A stretch of 64,000 nt of DNA from Dryas octopetala. Lineage: Eukaryota > Streptophyta > Magnoliopsida > Rosales > Rosaceae. The DNA lies in contig OY992832.1 of assembly GCA_963921425.1 (NCBI GenBank), positions 33,003,475 through 33,067,474 of the forward strand, given 5' to 3'. The notes under the pieces are model-generated. The model worked only from the letters and a program-made list of their open reading frames with translations. It was not told the origin of the DNA and made no database searches. Every line of letters starts with the position of its first letter. Positions within the stretch are counted from its first letter, which is position 1. A program made the translations under genes and the position numbers. Below, in pieces: positions 24,127 to 35,521 of this stretch.

Positions 24127-25476
24127 CTAGGTTGGGGCAAGTGGTGGGTTCCCCTCTCGGATCCAGATGTGCTCAATCAAATTGGTTTTTAGGGATTCGT
24201 TGACATTTCGGTCCCTAAGAAAATTCCGACGAACATTCATCTCAGGTAATGATGATGGAGCGGCACCGGTCGGACATGGTTCTACACCTTCGTATTCAGC
24301 TTCTGCCCTTCTAGTGCTCGCTTCTGGGTCTATTGGGTCATCCCTACAGTCATCCTCAGGGCGCTCATCCTCCACGATCATATTGTGCAATATTATGCAC
24401 GCCTTCATGATATACCCAAGCTCAATCGGACGCTAATAACGAGCATGTCGTTTTATAATCTGCCACCGGGCTTTTAAAATTCCGAACGCCCTCTCCATAT
24501 CCTTCATGTATCCCTCCTGTCGAGCGGCAAACAACTTATGGTGGGGAAGAACGGGACTGTGCAATGTAGTGATAAGAGTTGACCATTGAGGGTAGATCCC
24601 ATCTGCAAGAAAGTATGGAATGGTGTAGTCTATCCCATTCATAGTGAATTTCACCCTGTGGTTTCGGCCGGAAATCATATCATCAAAGAGATGAGAACAG
24701 TCCAGCACATTGATATCATTATTCGACCCAAGTATACCAAAATTTGCATGCCATATCCACGTGTCGTACCCAGCAACGGCTTCAAGGATAACTGTTGGGA
24801 CACGATAATGCCCACAGTAAACAGCTTGCTCGGCCATTGGGCAATTTTGCCATACCCAATGCATGCAATCCAAGCTACCAATCATACCTGGAAATCCTCT
24901 ACGGCTCTCCTTTCGCAAAAGTTTTCTCAAATCGGTCAAGGTAGGCCTCCGGAGATACTCTGGTCCGAAGACGTCAGTGATGGCTCTCACGAACTTCAAG
25001 AATGACTGTCGTATGGTGGTTTGGCTAATGGTTATTAACTCTGAGACCAAATCATATGGAATGCCATATGCCATCACCTGCAGTGCTGCAGTCACCTTTT
25101 GGTGAAGTGTGCAACCCACTCTACCGACGGCATCAACTGTTGGACGAAAATACTCATCCTGGAGGCAAACCGCTTCGAGAATTCTATTGAATAGCGGTTG
25201 GTGCATGCGGTATCGCCTGCGGAAAGTCACGGTGTTCTCGATTGGCGAGGGGATGAAGTAGTTGTCCATGAGACGTTCATGGGCGGCTTCTCGATTCCGG
25301 TGTGTGTACCGGCGATTTGAAGAAGTACCGCCATGCCTTGGTGTACCGGCGACGATGGTATGACCCATTGACACAATCAACTGACCCACCATCTCCCTTC
25401 CATCCTCTTCCCTATCCCATTCAGCATCAGAGTCCGAAGACGAGGAGGAGGATGAATACACATACAAAGGATTCAT
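24127..25476 (-). pseudogene. Harbinger DDE transposase with one premature TAG
   Basis: The frame runs 347 codons from ATG 25476 to a TAG at 24433-24435. It continues without any shift for another 101 codons to the stop at 24127, so the ancestral protein was about 449 residues, usual for plant PIF/Harbinger transposases. An acidic Ser-rich N terminus (residues 8-30) is followed by a helix-turn-helix-like region (RYRMHQPLFNRIL, 88-100). The catalytic domain has all three acidic residues: D203 in SLDCMHW, D292 in FLADGIYP and E328 in DMERAFG. WHANFGILGSNNDINVLD is also typical of the family. The stop falls after the DDE triad but removes the conserved ACIILHNMIVEDE block, so the protein is probably inactive unless the stop is read through. 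It would cut and join DNA at TWA sites together with ORF1. Confidence 0.9.
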
Positions 25477-25542
25477 TTTAGTGTTTATGGAATGAGAAAT
25501 GATCCTGAAATAAGATTGAGTGTAACATGGTAAATATAGTGG

Positions 25543-25550
25543 TATTTATA
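25543..25550 (-). promoter_or_regulatory. TATA box of the Harbinger transposase gene
   Basis: TATAAATA lies about 67 bp upstream of the transposase ATG at 25476, in the context TATAAATACC. Confidence 0.6.
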
Positions 25551-25820
25551 TTGAAACCACTTGCATTTGAGATAAGGAATGAATGGTCCACATTCATTTG
25601 CTTTATGATGGTGTAGTCATTTCATGCATCAGTCTTATCTACTGTAAAGCATGCATCAGTCTGTGGTTAATAAGGGAGAATCCAATGTTGGGTGGAAATG
25701 CAAACATGACTTAAAACAAGATTGACGTTCAAATTAAAGGATACAATTAAAGAGAAAACATAATTTAAAACAAGATTAACATTCAAAATAAAAAACACAA
25801 TTAAAGAGCAAGGTCTAATT

Positions 25821-27146
25821 CTAATTATTAGGCGGGTACCCTTGGTTTGAGTGATTGAGGTTGGAAAGATCCGGGTAGTATTCAGATGGAGTGCACTCCG
25901 AATGGTGGTTAGCACGCATTTGCCTCCTTGCAATGACTTCAACCATTTTTTGCTCCCAATACATCCGTTGCCCATCATTCATTTTGGAGAGGTCTTGGCC
26001 CATAATATTTTGTTCTTCCCATTCTAGCTGCCTCTCGATCTTCATCCTTTCTCTTGCTTCCTTTGCGGCGTCTCTTTCACTCCTTGCACGCTCTCTGTCA
26101 AGTCTCATTTGTATGAAAATTCTTGAATTTTCATTATAATGATCTACTGCCTCAACCATATGAGTTTGGACGGGCTCGGCTGCCTTGGCCCGTTTTGCAT
26201 GGTTTCTCCCTGGTGGCCTTGGTCGCGAGGAACCTATTAGTTGGAATGGTGGTGGGTTTTCGTCCTCGCCAAGTGGTATGACTGGATCCGCCTCCTCGGG
26301 ATCATCATCGGCGGGAGTGTCGGCATCGTCGGTGGCGGGGGTCTCTGAATCACTAAACCGAACAGGAGCATGAACCGCAGCGTACTTTGCACTTTCCTTT
26401 ATTTTTTCCCAAATGTGCACCCATGGAAACTTGAATCCAGTCTTGTTTCGAAAGCCTTCAAGTGCTTGCGTAAACTACAATAATAAAATAAAAATAAAAC
26501 TATATAAATTTTCTTGTGGAAATGCAAACATAACTTAAATAAATAGTAAATTTGCTACATTTATAAACAAAACAAAACCATAATCATACAAATATATAAA
26601 TATGCTTGATAGATAAACAAAATACAATATAATAATATCATTATATAAATATGCTACATTTATAAACAAAACAAAAAATAATCATACAAATATATAAATA
26701 TGTTTGATACATAAACAAAACAATAAAATAGTAATACCATTATATAAATATGCTTCATTTATAAACAAAACATATAATAATTATACAAATATATAAATAT
26801 GCTTGATAATTTGATAAAACAAAAAATAATCATACAAATATATAAATGCATAAAAACTTACCACATTGGCATCATTTGCACCGCTTGCGCGCATTCGCTC
26901 GGCCTCCAATAAGCAAGCATAAAATTTGTTGCAATCACGCGCAATATCTTTGAATCGTGCTTTAACACCGCCAACCTTACGAATGGTTTCACCCCCCATG
27001 TTACGCTTGAAAATTTGATAAATTTGTTCCCAAAGCATGGCGGCTCTATTTTGGGCACCAAGACAACCGTCGGGAGACCTCTCTAGGTATGCCATCACTA
27101 GGGCTTCATCTTCAGCTACCACCCAAGCACTTCCTCTAGGAGCCAT
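25821..27146 (-). CDS. Harbinger ORF1, Myb/SANT-like protein with NAM-associated C-terminal domain, 2 exons
   Basis: Exon 1 is 26862-27146 (95 codons) and exon 2 is 25821-26474 (217 codons plus stop), joined in phase 0 at GTAAGT and TTGTAG, giving 312 residues. The N-terminal part is a Myb/SANT-like DNA-binding segment (AWVVAEDEALVMAYL, then KARFKDIARDCNKFYACL). The junction produces FTQALEGF, as the family expects. An acidic linker and an RPRPPGRNHAKR basic stretch precede a charged coiled-coil region and a Tyr/Asn/Pro-rich tail, the NAM-associated domain. I chose ATG 27146 because the longer frame from 27239 starts upstream of the TATA box. In rice mPing/Ping systems, ORF1 is needed with the transposase for mobility. 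The frame is fully open, unlike the copy at 287-1617. Confidence 0.9.
26480..26855. repeat. Tandem AT-rich minisatellite in the ORF1 intron (copy 2)
   Basis: The 387-bp intron consists of the same alternating ATATAAATATGCTTGATA and ATTATATAAATATGCTACAT blocks as in copy 1, about four units, with similar overall length. Confidence 0.8.
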
Positions 27147-27224
27147 GACAAAGAAAAAAAAAATTGTGCAAATTTGGTAAACAAAGGTTGTAATTTGTGA
27201 TGAAACCATATGAGTGTTGTGTGA

Positions 27225-27232
27225 TATATATA
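27225..27232 (-). promoter_or_regulatory. TATA box of Harbinger ORF1
   Basis: TATATATA in the context CTATATATATCAC, about 80 bp upstream of the ORF1 ATG at 27146. Confidence 0.55.
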
Positions 27233-27684
27233 GACTCATTTGAAAATATAGCTGTTGGAGGGTTTGGGGAATTTTTTAAAATTTTTTTGAAATTTTTTGG
27301 CAATTTTTCGGATATTATTTCTATTTTAAATGATTTATTAATTATTTGTTATAAAAAAAAGATTTGGCCGATCTGGAACGTTTATTATCAACGGTCCATT
27401 AATCTAGGCCTTTGATTTGTTGCTTGGCCCGTCTAAAAAAAAAAATGAAGACAAAGCACAGCAGCTGTTGATCACCAACGGTCATCTCATCTGGACCGTT
27501 GGTGACCAGCCAAGCAAGCCACGCGTCAACAGCCAAGCAAGCCAGGCGCGGCCCACGAGATGAGATGCATACCAGTTCACTTCTTCTGCTCAGCCGACAA
27601 GCACAGCAGCAGGTGCAGGCGCGGGGCCCACAAACTTTTTCACCAGCAGTTGCTTCTCTCTCCTTACATGGGTGGGCTTCTGCT

Positions 27685-27853
27685 GGTTTTGGGTCACAGC
27701 CAATTTGGCTCACACTGAGACCCGGATTTGGGTTACACTTTGGGTTACTCCCTCTTTTGGGTCACATTTTCCGGCCCTTAGTGTTAAGGTGTGACCCATT
27801 TGTGACCCAAAATGGGTTTTGGGTCACACTTTCCGACTGCATAGTAGTAGGCC
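27685..27853. repeat. Right TIR and subterminal GTGACCC repeats of Harbinger copy 2
   Basis: GGGTCAC or GTGACCC occurs at least five times, interspersed with GGGTTAC variants, before the terminal GGCC. Confidence 0.75.
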
Positions 27854-27861
27854 TAAGCTCT

Positions 27862-28020
27862 AGCCAATGACTTTGGTCTAGTGGCATTCAGCCTCTCCTA
27901 TGTGGAATGAGGGTTTTTAGTTCAAATCTCATGGATGATAGTTTTTGATATTCAAACTTGTTTATTTGTTCCTAGTTTATCAATGGAATACGTAGATTAT
28001 GCAACAGTGAAGAAAATGGG
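27862..28020 (+). mobile_element. Candidate tRNA-derived SINE fragment
   Basis: TTTGGTCTAGTGGCATTCAG resembles a pol III box A, and TAGTTCAAATCTC about 40 bp later resembles box B, the layout of a tRNA-derived SINE head. A poly(A) or simple-repeat tail and target duplications were not identified. The adjacent sequence to about 28440 has no recognisable gene. Confidence 0.35.
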
Positions 28021-29335
28021 GGATATGGTGGGAAAAACATGCAAAAATGATGTCAACAATGCGACTTAGGTAGGTAGTAAACTTACACGCGTGGTTGTGT
28101 GTAAAGATAACTATTTGATTGTTTTTGGCTCATTTTGTATCAAATGTGGGTTGGTAGTAAAGGAATCTAGACATACATTCAAAAATCAATTGACAATGAG
28201 AGGAGTAACCCAAGACTCTTATAAACTATTATGCAAGGCTTCACATTTTTAATGTCAATAGGTAGGACACCAAAGAAAGGACTATTTGATGAAGGCTGGT
28301 AAACATAAGGAGATAACTTATGTCAATCCCACATAACCTTATTTTCTAAAACTCCAAACATATCATGTTGTTAGAAAACCAATGAATGCTAATGCTAAGA
28401 AACCTTCTCTAGGGCCTAGGGTGCAAGTTCAAAAAAGGCAGAGAACATATGAACTAGAGCACCACCACCATCAATTAATGTCTCAAAAAAACCCCCCATT
28501 AATTGATTAGCACACCGCCATGCATTAATGCATTGTATTGGAACATTAAACTCCAATTAACAAATGCATCAGTTGCCTTGGAAGAGTAGCATCGACTTGA
28601 CTTCTGAAATGCCACTGGGCATTTTCATCATATTTAATACATGCATGATGTTCATTGTGCCAACACCAATTTAATGCCAGAAATGAATATACACTCCATT
28701 TTTGCTTGAAATAATACCAACGGTCAAGCATTGAATTCCCAATCCCATTAATTTCTATTAGAATTCCAAAAGGCATGCAAACACTCTACTAAGGAGGGAA
28801 TAATATGCATGGTGCTCAACAATCTCCCCTCTTGACTTTTGTGAAGGACTCTGCTTCTCTCGACTCCAATGTCTAAAGTCCATCTTTCTAAGTGCCCATT
28901 TTTGAGTACCACAAACGATATCCATTGACCTTGAACTAGTACCAGCTTCACATAACCCAAATAAGAATATGGTCCTAGCTATGCCTAATTCATAACGGCT
29001 AATGCTTATGTGTAGTTGCATCGAGTAACCAATCACCGGTTATCCAAAGAGGGACCTCGACTTGACCTCTTCACTAGCAGGATTTACCTTCTCACCATCA
29101 TCTAAACCCTAGAAACATGTCTTATGTGTCTCTACGTTATCCACAAACGAGACCCTTTTCAAGTACTTGATTTCATGTGCAAGCCGTTTCCCATTCTTCA
29201 TCGAGGTCTGACTACAACCTATCAGACGATACAAACCACCACATTCTTCTCTTTTCATTATGACCATAAAGCTATGTGTGATTTATAAAGCTTCTCTTGC
29301 TACATAACACTTGCAACCTTTGGAGTCTAATTGGC

Positions 29336-29602
29336 TTAATTCCTCTGCAACTTCGAGACATATGCCACACCACCCAAAGTGTGCATCGCTCCATCAAACA
29401 TTTTTATCTTCACCGTTCCCATGCACATAGCATCATAACTGGACTCATCAAGTGAAGAGAATAATTCACCATTTGACTCATGGAACATATCAAAATATTC
29501 CTTCACGGAGAAAATGTGATTAGTACAACTGGAATTCAATATCCAATCATTTTGAGAAGGAGTGTTACCTTTGCAGACTGTGAGAATTTCTCCAAATTCC
29601 AC
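29336..29602 (-). pseudogene. Copia protease-region fragment
   Basis: An 88-residue segment contains WILNSSCTNHI, the position of the aspartic protease DSG motif (normally WILDSGC), followed by an EYFDMF region typical of the segment before integrase. The Asp-to-Asn and Gly-to-Ser changes would abolish protease activity. Confidence 0.7.
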
Positions 29603-30027
29603 ACAACTTTTCAGCTATTGATGTAGTGGAACAATTCGAGCCATTACTGTAATTCTTGTTCACAGCCGGACAAGTTTTCTTTATGTGGCCCCATTCATTG
29701 CACTTGTAGCATTGTTTCCCTTGGACTTAGACCTGCTATAACCACTAGATCCGTTGATAGTTTGTCTTCCCCTTTGATTCTCATCATGAGCAATATGTAA
29801 GGACTTATGAGTATCCTCAACTTTCTTCCTCTTTTCATTCGATAAACTTCCTCGAGCTTCAACATATCCTTACCATAAAAGACTTTAGTAACAATGTTGT
29901 CATAAGAATCGGGAAGCGAGGTGAAAAGTATAAGGGTCTTATCTTCTTCCTCAGTCTTGACATCAACCTTGGCTAGTTAATCCAATAGTTCTTTAATCAT
30001 GTTCATGTGCTCTATGAGATTCCCACC

Positions 30028-30264
30028 TTATTGCATCTTTAGCTTGTACGAATCCCTCTTCAGGTTTAGCTTTGTAGTCAAGATCTCAACAAGATAAATC
30101 TTCTCCAGCTTTTCCCACAACTTCGGTGCTGAATCTACATCTATAACACTATTGATAATATTATCAACAATACAAAGTCTAATTATGCTAACACACCTAG
30201 ACTCCAAGTCTTCCCAATCATCATTAGACATATTCTTTAGCTTGTCATCCTTTCCATTCAACAC
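30028..30264 (-). pseudogene. Copia gag fragment (UBN2-like)
   Basis: A 78-residue open segment with a WEDLESRCVSIIRLCI block followed by LWEKLEKIYLVE matches the middle of a plant Copia gag. It is preceded and followed by stops, so only part of the capsid-like region survives. Confidence 0.7.
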
Positions 30265-30465
30265 TTTTGTTAAGCCTTATTGAACTAGGATCCCTTCACT
30301 CTCTTTTTCCATAGAGTGAAGCTAGCTGCCCCTTCCATCAAACCTTTCCACCGTGAATTGGGAGGCAATATTTCTTGCCATGACGAAACCACGATCGAGG
30401 AATGACCACTACAAACGAAGAATGGATTTAACGAACGATGTCAAGCACCACGATCAATGAACCAA

Positions 30466-30477
30466 GCTCTGATACCA
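30466..30477 (-). other. Primer binding site of the Copia remnant
   Basis: TGGTATCAGAGC on the minus strand is the standard initiator-tRNA-Met complementary site of plant Copia elements. Confidence 0.8.
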
Positions 30478-31114
30478 CTTATTGGGAGTAAATCCAATCG
30501 TCATGGCAATGTTAGTAATGTGATGGAAGAATAAAATAAACAAATCAATAAAACAAAACAATAGAGCACCAAGAATTTAACGTGGTTCGGCAAAATCATG
30601 CCCTATGTCCACAGAGCGTTTTCACCTTCACTATGAGAGAAATAATTTTGTACAAGAATTGTACTCAAGAGTTTGAAGTCAAACCTGATCCGATCCCTTG
30701 TACCCAATAGGAGATACCCCTTGTACATCCTCTCTCAACTAGAAGATCACTCTACCCAAGCCTTATTCTCTCACACGTACTCAACTCTCATAGTGAACTC
30801 TCACACTCGTAGTTGATTGCCTTGCTTGCTTGATTGCTCAAAATGGCTAGCCTACACCTCATTTTTATAGCCCTCATGAGAACATTTTGAACTAGACCAC
30901 CACTGTAATCAATTAATGTCTCTAGATAATTCTCCATTAATTGATAAGCACACCGACATGCATTAATGCATTGTATTGGAACATTAAACTCCAATTAACC
31001 ATATTAATTGATTAGCATACTTACTCATAAATATAGTTAATAATCATATTAAGCTAAAGGACAAATTTATTACCTATTAGGTTTATTAATTGTCACGTGT
31101 GTAGGTCTGTAACA

Positions 31115-32421
31115 CTTCGTCTGTCTTTTCTCAATCGCTCTAAGTATTCTCTCACTCTCAGTCTTCTCTCTCTTCACTCGCTCTTTCTCTTCTCTCGCTA
31201 TCTTCCTCTTCTATCTTGGCTCGCTCTCTCCTTTTTCTTTTCTTCTCTCTCTCTCTCTCTCAATCTATCTCGATTAGGTTTGTCATGATGATTTTCGAAT
31301 TCCTTTGATTTTGTGTGTTTTTGATTTGTTGTTGCTTGTAAAATATGAGAGTTGATTGTGTGATTTATACATGTATGATTTTGCGATTATGCTATCTTGA
31401 ATGTATGTTGTTTAGTATTTTTTTTTTTTTGTTTTAAGTTTTTGGGTTTTTTTTCATCGTCTTTTTGTAGCTCAATTTATATTTGGAGATTGACTTCTTT
31501 ATGTTAGCTTCTTGTGGCAAATGATCTCATATCGATCACTTTTGATTTTGGCTTCAATTTTGGAAAGATATAATTCTTTGTTGTTGGAAGTGTTTTGGAA
31601 CTAGGTATGTTATTTTGTTCTTAATTTTTTCGGTTTAGTTAGATTTGTTATTGCATGAAATTCTATTTTTTATTTCTTTTCTTTTTTTTATGATTTTTAT
31701 TTGTTGTATTAGTTATGAATTCAGTTCTTTGTGATGAATTTCTACAATTAGTATAGTTATTTGGTTTCTTTGAATTATTATTTGTGATTTAGTTGATTTG
31801 TCGTTGCATCAGTTTTTATGGTTTAGATTTCCTTTGAATTTTGTAACTGAATCTATTTTTAGTGTGATTTGTAGCTGGTTGGATGTTTAGGTTGAATTGT
31901 GAATGTATTAATTTCTATCGATATAATTTAAAGGTTTATTCGTGAAAATACCCCTTGAAAGTAACTTTCATTCTTACTTTGTTCCTAAACTTTACAAACC
32001 CTTTCAGTAAGCAATATTGCAACAAATATGGGCAACACATACTTTTTATTGACTAAATTCCATACCATTGCATTTGCCCAAAATTATGGTCAACAAACAC
32101 TATTTTCACATTGACTTCATAAGTCATCCGTATTTGAGTTTGTTAACATCAACCAATGTGGCTAGGCAAGGCTAAAGTAGTTGCTTAATACTTAAAAAAA
32201 CCATTAACATAAAAGAGCCATGAATTGACTATTTAATAATAGTTGCTTACACAATTTGGATTACTAAAATGTCAAACTCCACAAAAGCCATAGCTGTAAA
32301 GTCACCATCTTGACAATAGTGTGTGTGTACAACAACACTTAACAGGTGCTTTGGCACACTATCGAACACCTACAGTTCTTCGACCCTAAATGCCCCTGTT
32401 TCAATCTGGTTTGATAAAATA
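31115..32421. other. Intergenic; pyrimidine-rich then AT-rich
   Basis: 31120-31270 is a CT-rich tract that looks like a 5' UTR (many TCTC runs), and T-rich sequence follows. I find no exon of a recognisable gene in either strand. Confidence 0.3.
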
Positions 32422-33123
32422 GGCTTATTATCAATTTTGCCCCCTGAACTATGATTCCATTCCTAATGTGTCCCTTTACTTTTTAATTCTATCAATTTAC
32501 CACCTAACAGTTACAATGTTATTCTAATGTACCCCTTCGGCTCAATTCCGTCATAACCTCCGTTAACCTTACTGACGTGGCAGGGCATATTGGTCATTTT
32601 GACCTCTCTAGACCACTCAGCACCACTCATTTTGCCACATAGATCCAAGAGTGGAACCCACCCCTCAAGTTCTTCTTCTCCCTTATTTTTTCTTTTTCTT
32701 CTGCAATTCCCACCCCAACACAACTTCACCGTCACCCCAACCTAGCCCTTCTCGGCCCCGTCGCACCTCCCCCCCCAACCCAATCTCCCAGCCCCGTCAC
32801 ACCCCTCCTCCCACCCAACTCCGTCGCACCCACCGACCCACCCAGCCCCACTGTCGCACCCACCCACCAACTCTCTCGTCCACCACCACAACTTCACCGT
32901 CACCCCAACCTAGCCTCTCTCGGCCCCGTCGCACCTCCCCCCCAACCCAATCTCCCAGCCCCGTCACACCCCCCCTCCCACCCAACCCCGTCGCACCCAC
33001 CCACCCAGCCCCACTGTCGCACCCACCCACCAACTCTCTCGTCCACCACCACAACTTCACCGTCACCTTCATCATCCCCTCCGACGGCCACCCACCAATT
33101 TGCAGATCTAGAGAGAGGGGAAA

Positions 33124-33178
<55 letters not shown>

Positions 33179-33619
33179 GGGTCATTGGCCAGGAATGGTG
33201 ATGGGGCCGGTGCAGGTGGGTGATCGAGAGGAGAGGGTGGTGGGGTGAGTTTCTGATCGGGAGGGTTTAGGGAGGTGGGGGTGGCCTGGGCACGGGTTGG
33301 GGAGGGGAGGGGATTGTGGGTTTGGTTTTTTATTTTTTATTTTTTTTATTATTATTTTTTCTTTCTAAATATTAGAGTTTAAAATTTTTTTTTTTTGTTT
33401 TAAATTTTAAATTTTGAATTAAATTAAAGGGGTGGGTCCCACTTTTTATGTTTATGTAGCCAAGTAGGCGCCATGTCAACAAAATTAACGGAAATTATGA
33501 CGGAAGGGGTATATTAGAATAACGTTGTAACTGTTAGGTGGTAAATTGATAAAATTAAAAAGTAAGGAAGCACATTAGGAATGGAATCATAGTTCAGGAG
33601 GTAAAATTGATAATAAGCC
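32422..33619. mobile_element. Mutator-like MITE, complete, 9-bp target duplication
   Basis: The ends are long inverted repeats of about 150 bp starting GGCTTATTATCAATTTT on both sides. The 9-bp direct repeat GATAAAATA flanks the element exactly (32413-32421 and 33620-33628), diagnostic of Mutator-like transposition. The interior is C-rich, with two copies of a roughly 165-bp repeat plus a third start (CAACTTCACCGTCACC at 32721, 32889 and 33052), and a (GA)n tract at 33126-33172. Proline-rich open frames in the C-rich part are composition artefacts. Confidence 0.93.
33126..33175. repeat. (GA)n microsatellite
   Basis: More than 20 GA units inside the Mutator-like MITE. Confidence 0.95.
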
Positions 33620-33628
33620 GATAAAATA

Positions 33629-35520
33629 TTATATGAAAAAAAAGTTCTCAAACAGAGCAATAGGCAATGTCCAAGCTGATAGTGGAGGTGAAATTCCACC
33701 TACTTTGGGATTAAGAGATTCACTCGGTGGGTAAATTTTACCTATCTTATACTTGTTTCGCTACTATTACTTAATTAGTGGTTGAATCCATTACAGAAGG
33801 CAGCTTTTATGCAACTATAAAATGAGGGTGAGGCTTGCAAATATTAGTAGCTAGATCCATTGCAAAATGTAGTTCTTAAGCCACTTCAGTAATGAACTAT
33901 GCAACTACTTCAGAAACCATTCACTAAGGTGACTCGATTCACCCACTAACAGTCACCTCCAGTTGGTCAAGAGTGGATTCATAGTTTATTGAATAAACAA
34001 CTCAGCCGCTAAAGCTTCCACAAAACAATAATGGTTTGATTCATTTAGCATTGGACTGCCACATTAGTTGGCTTGCTAGCTGTCTACATCAATGTCAGGT
34101 TTGGTGAAGTTAGTCTACCATATTATTTTTGGGGGTGCTAAAGATCAATTGCTACCCCATTTTGTACAACCATCAGCATTTTAGTGATTGTATAGTGGCA
34201 ATTGGACTAGCTAACTCAATTTAGTTGCTACGGGAGCAATGGTGAATGTTGCCCATATTTGTTGTAATGAATATTCCGTTAAGTCCATCAATTGCTCCGT
34301 TAAAAAAGCCGAACTAGCGCTTATGTGGATGAGTATTTTGGGACTGACAACATGCCAAATCAGCTCCATGTCAACTTATGTAGGCATCATGTCATCCTTT
34401 TTTACGGAGCCATTGACGGACTTGATGAAGCATGTGCAATGGTGATCAATTGGTAATTCAATTGGTATCTATTGACAATTTGAAACAAAAATGGTTTGCA
34501 ATGGGTGTCAATTGACAATAGATGAATTGAAATGCCAATTAATAGATAAAAAATTTGACTTGCTAATTGATTTAGAATTGCACAAAAAAAGTGGAGGGAC
34601 CCATCATGAGAAAAAGTGAAAGGAAGAGAAAGATAGTGTCATGTGGCTTGGTGTATCAATGTTTGTTTTTGCCATGAATTATGGTTTTATTATATATGAA
34701 TTAATGTATCAATGTTTTATTATATGAATTATGGTTGTTTATTAATAGAGTTATTTTATAGTTATAATCTAAAATAGAGAAATTTAATTTTGGGTATTAA
34801 TTTAAATTATTAAAAAATATTAAATATTAGGCTCATTTTAAGGATCTCATTGAGATCATTTCAATTGTATAAAATAAATAAATTTATAAATTTTAATTTG
34901 TAGGAGAATATACGAAAAGTATTAAAAAATATATAGCAAATTGACTTGAACCATCGCAACAAAAGAGACTTGTGTCAAATCAATAATAAGTCTAATTTAA
35001 ATTGAAATTTTGTAGCTTCATTCATTTTGGTATTTGAACTTTTTTTTTTTTTTTTCTTTTTTAGAGTAATGGCTGCTAGATACAGTATATGAAGCGGTAA
35101 TACTGTAATAGCATGTATGTGGCGTGATCATGAGAAAAGCAACAGACTCTCAAATAGTCAAATGCAATGAAAAAGGTAGAGAAACTGATGAATACATATT
35201 GAAGAAAGAAACGGCCATCCAATTAAAGTGGCAGCCTGGCACAGATTGAATACAAAGCACGTGAAAGAAAAAGACAAACAAGTGACGGATGATGATGATA
35301 AAGAGGAAACGGCAATTGTTCATAATTAAAAAGATGTCATGTTTGACAGAGATGGTGTGTGCATTGCTTTGTTAATTGGCATTCGAATATGTGATGTGGG
35401 CAATTGGCATTGTGAAATAACAAGTTAAAAAAATGGTTCATGGAAACTCATGACAATCAATCACCAGCTAATACAAAAAGAATGAAGGCCTCAACCAAAG
35501 TAATTGAGAGAAATAAAAGA
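33629..35520. other. Intergenic, AT-rich, downstream of KNOLLE
   Basis: No gene supported. The last few hundred bases before 35521 are likely to include the KNOLLE 3' UTR. Confidence 0.4.
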
Positions 35521-35521
35521 G

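Larger units (their letters stand above)
22825..27853 (-). mobile_element. PIF/Harbinger transposon, full-length copy 2, TAA target duplication
   Basis: The left end reads GGCCTTCCACTATG and the right end, inverted, GGCCTACTACTATG (12 of 14 bases match). Both are flanked by TAA (22822-22824 and 27854-27856), the standard Harbinger target duplication, so the element is 5029 bp. On the minus strand it carries, in order, ORF1 (27146-25821), the transposase (25476-24127) and a third Cys-rich gene (23723-23277), each preceded by a TATA box. Subterminal regions have repeated GTGACCC/GGGTCAC motifs, likely transposase or ORF1 binding sites. Clear ends and target duplications point to fairly recent insertion, about 1.2 kb upstream of SIP1. 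Confidence 0.96.
28430..31114 (-). mobile_element. Copia retrotransposon remnant, INT-RT-RH deleted
   Basis: Read on the minus strand: an LTR-like segment (31114-30481), a tRNA-Met type primer binding site TGGTATCAGAGC (30477-30466), gag fragments including a UBN2-like piece (30264-30028), a zinc-knuckle area around 29700, a protease-region piece (29602-29336), a polypurine tract AGAGGGGAGAT (about 28833-28823) and the start of a 3' LTR TGTTGAGC (28822 downward). Integrase, reverse transcriptase and RNase H are missing. The protease motif has an Asn in place of the catalytic Asp. The two LTR-like segments share one block (28450-28562 and about 30890-31000) but differ in what flanks it. Confidence 0.75.

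Noticed and set aside
24586..25005. 139-codon plus-strand frame
   Set aside because: Shadow of the Harbinger transposase.
32651..33127. 158-codon Pro-rich frame resembling an extensin
   Set aside because: It is inside the C-rich repeat core of a Mutator-like MITE; several frames are open there and no signal peptide or SPPPP pattern exists.
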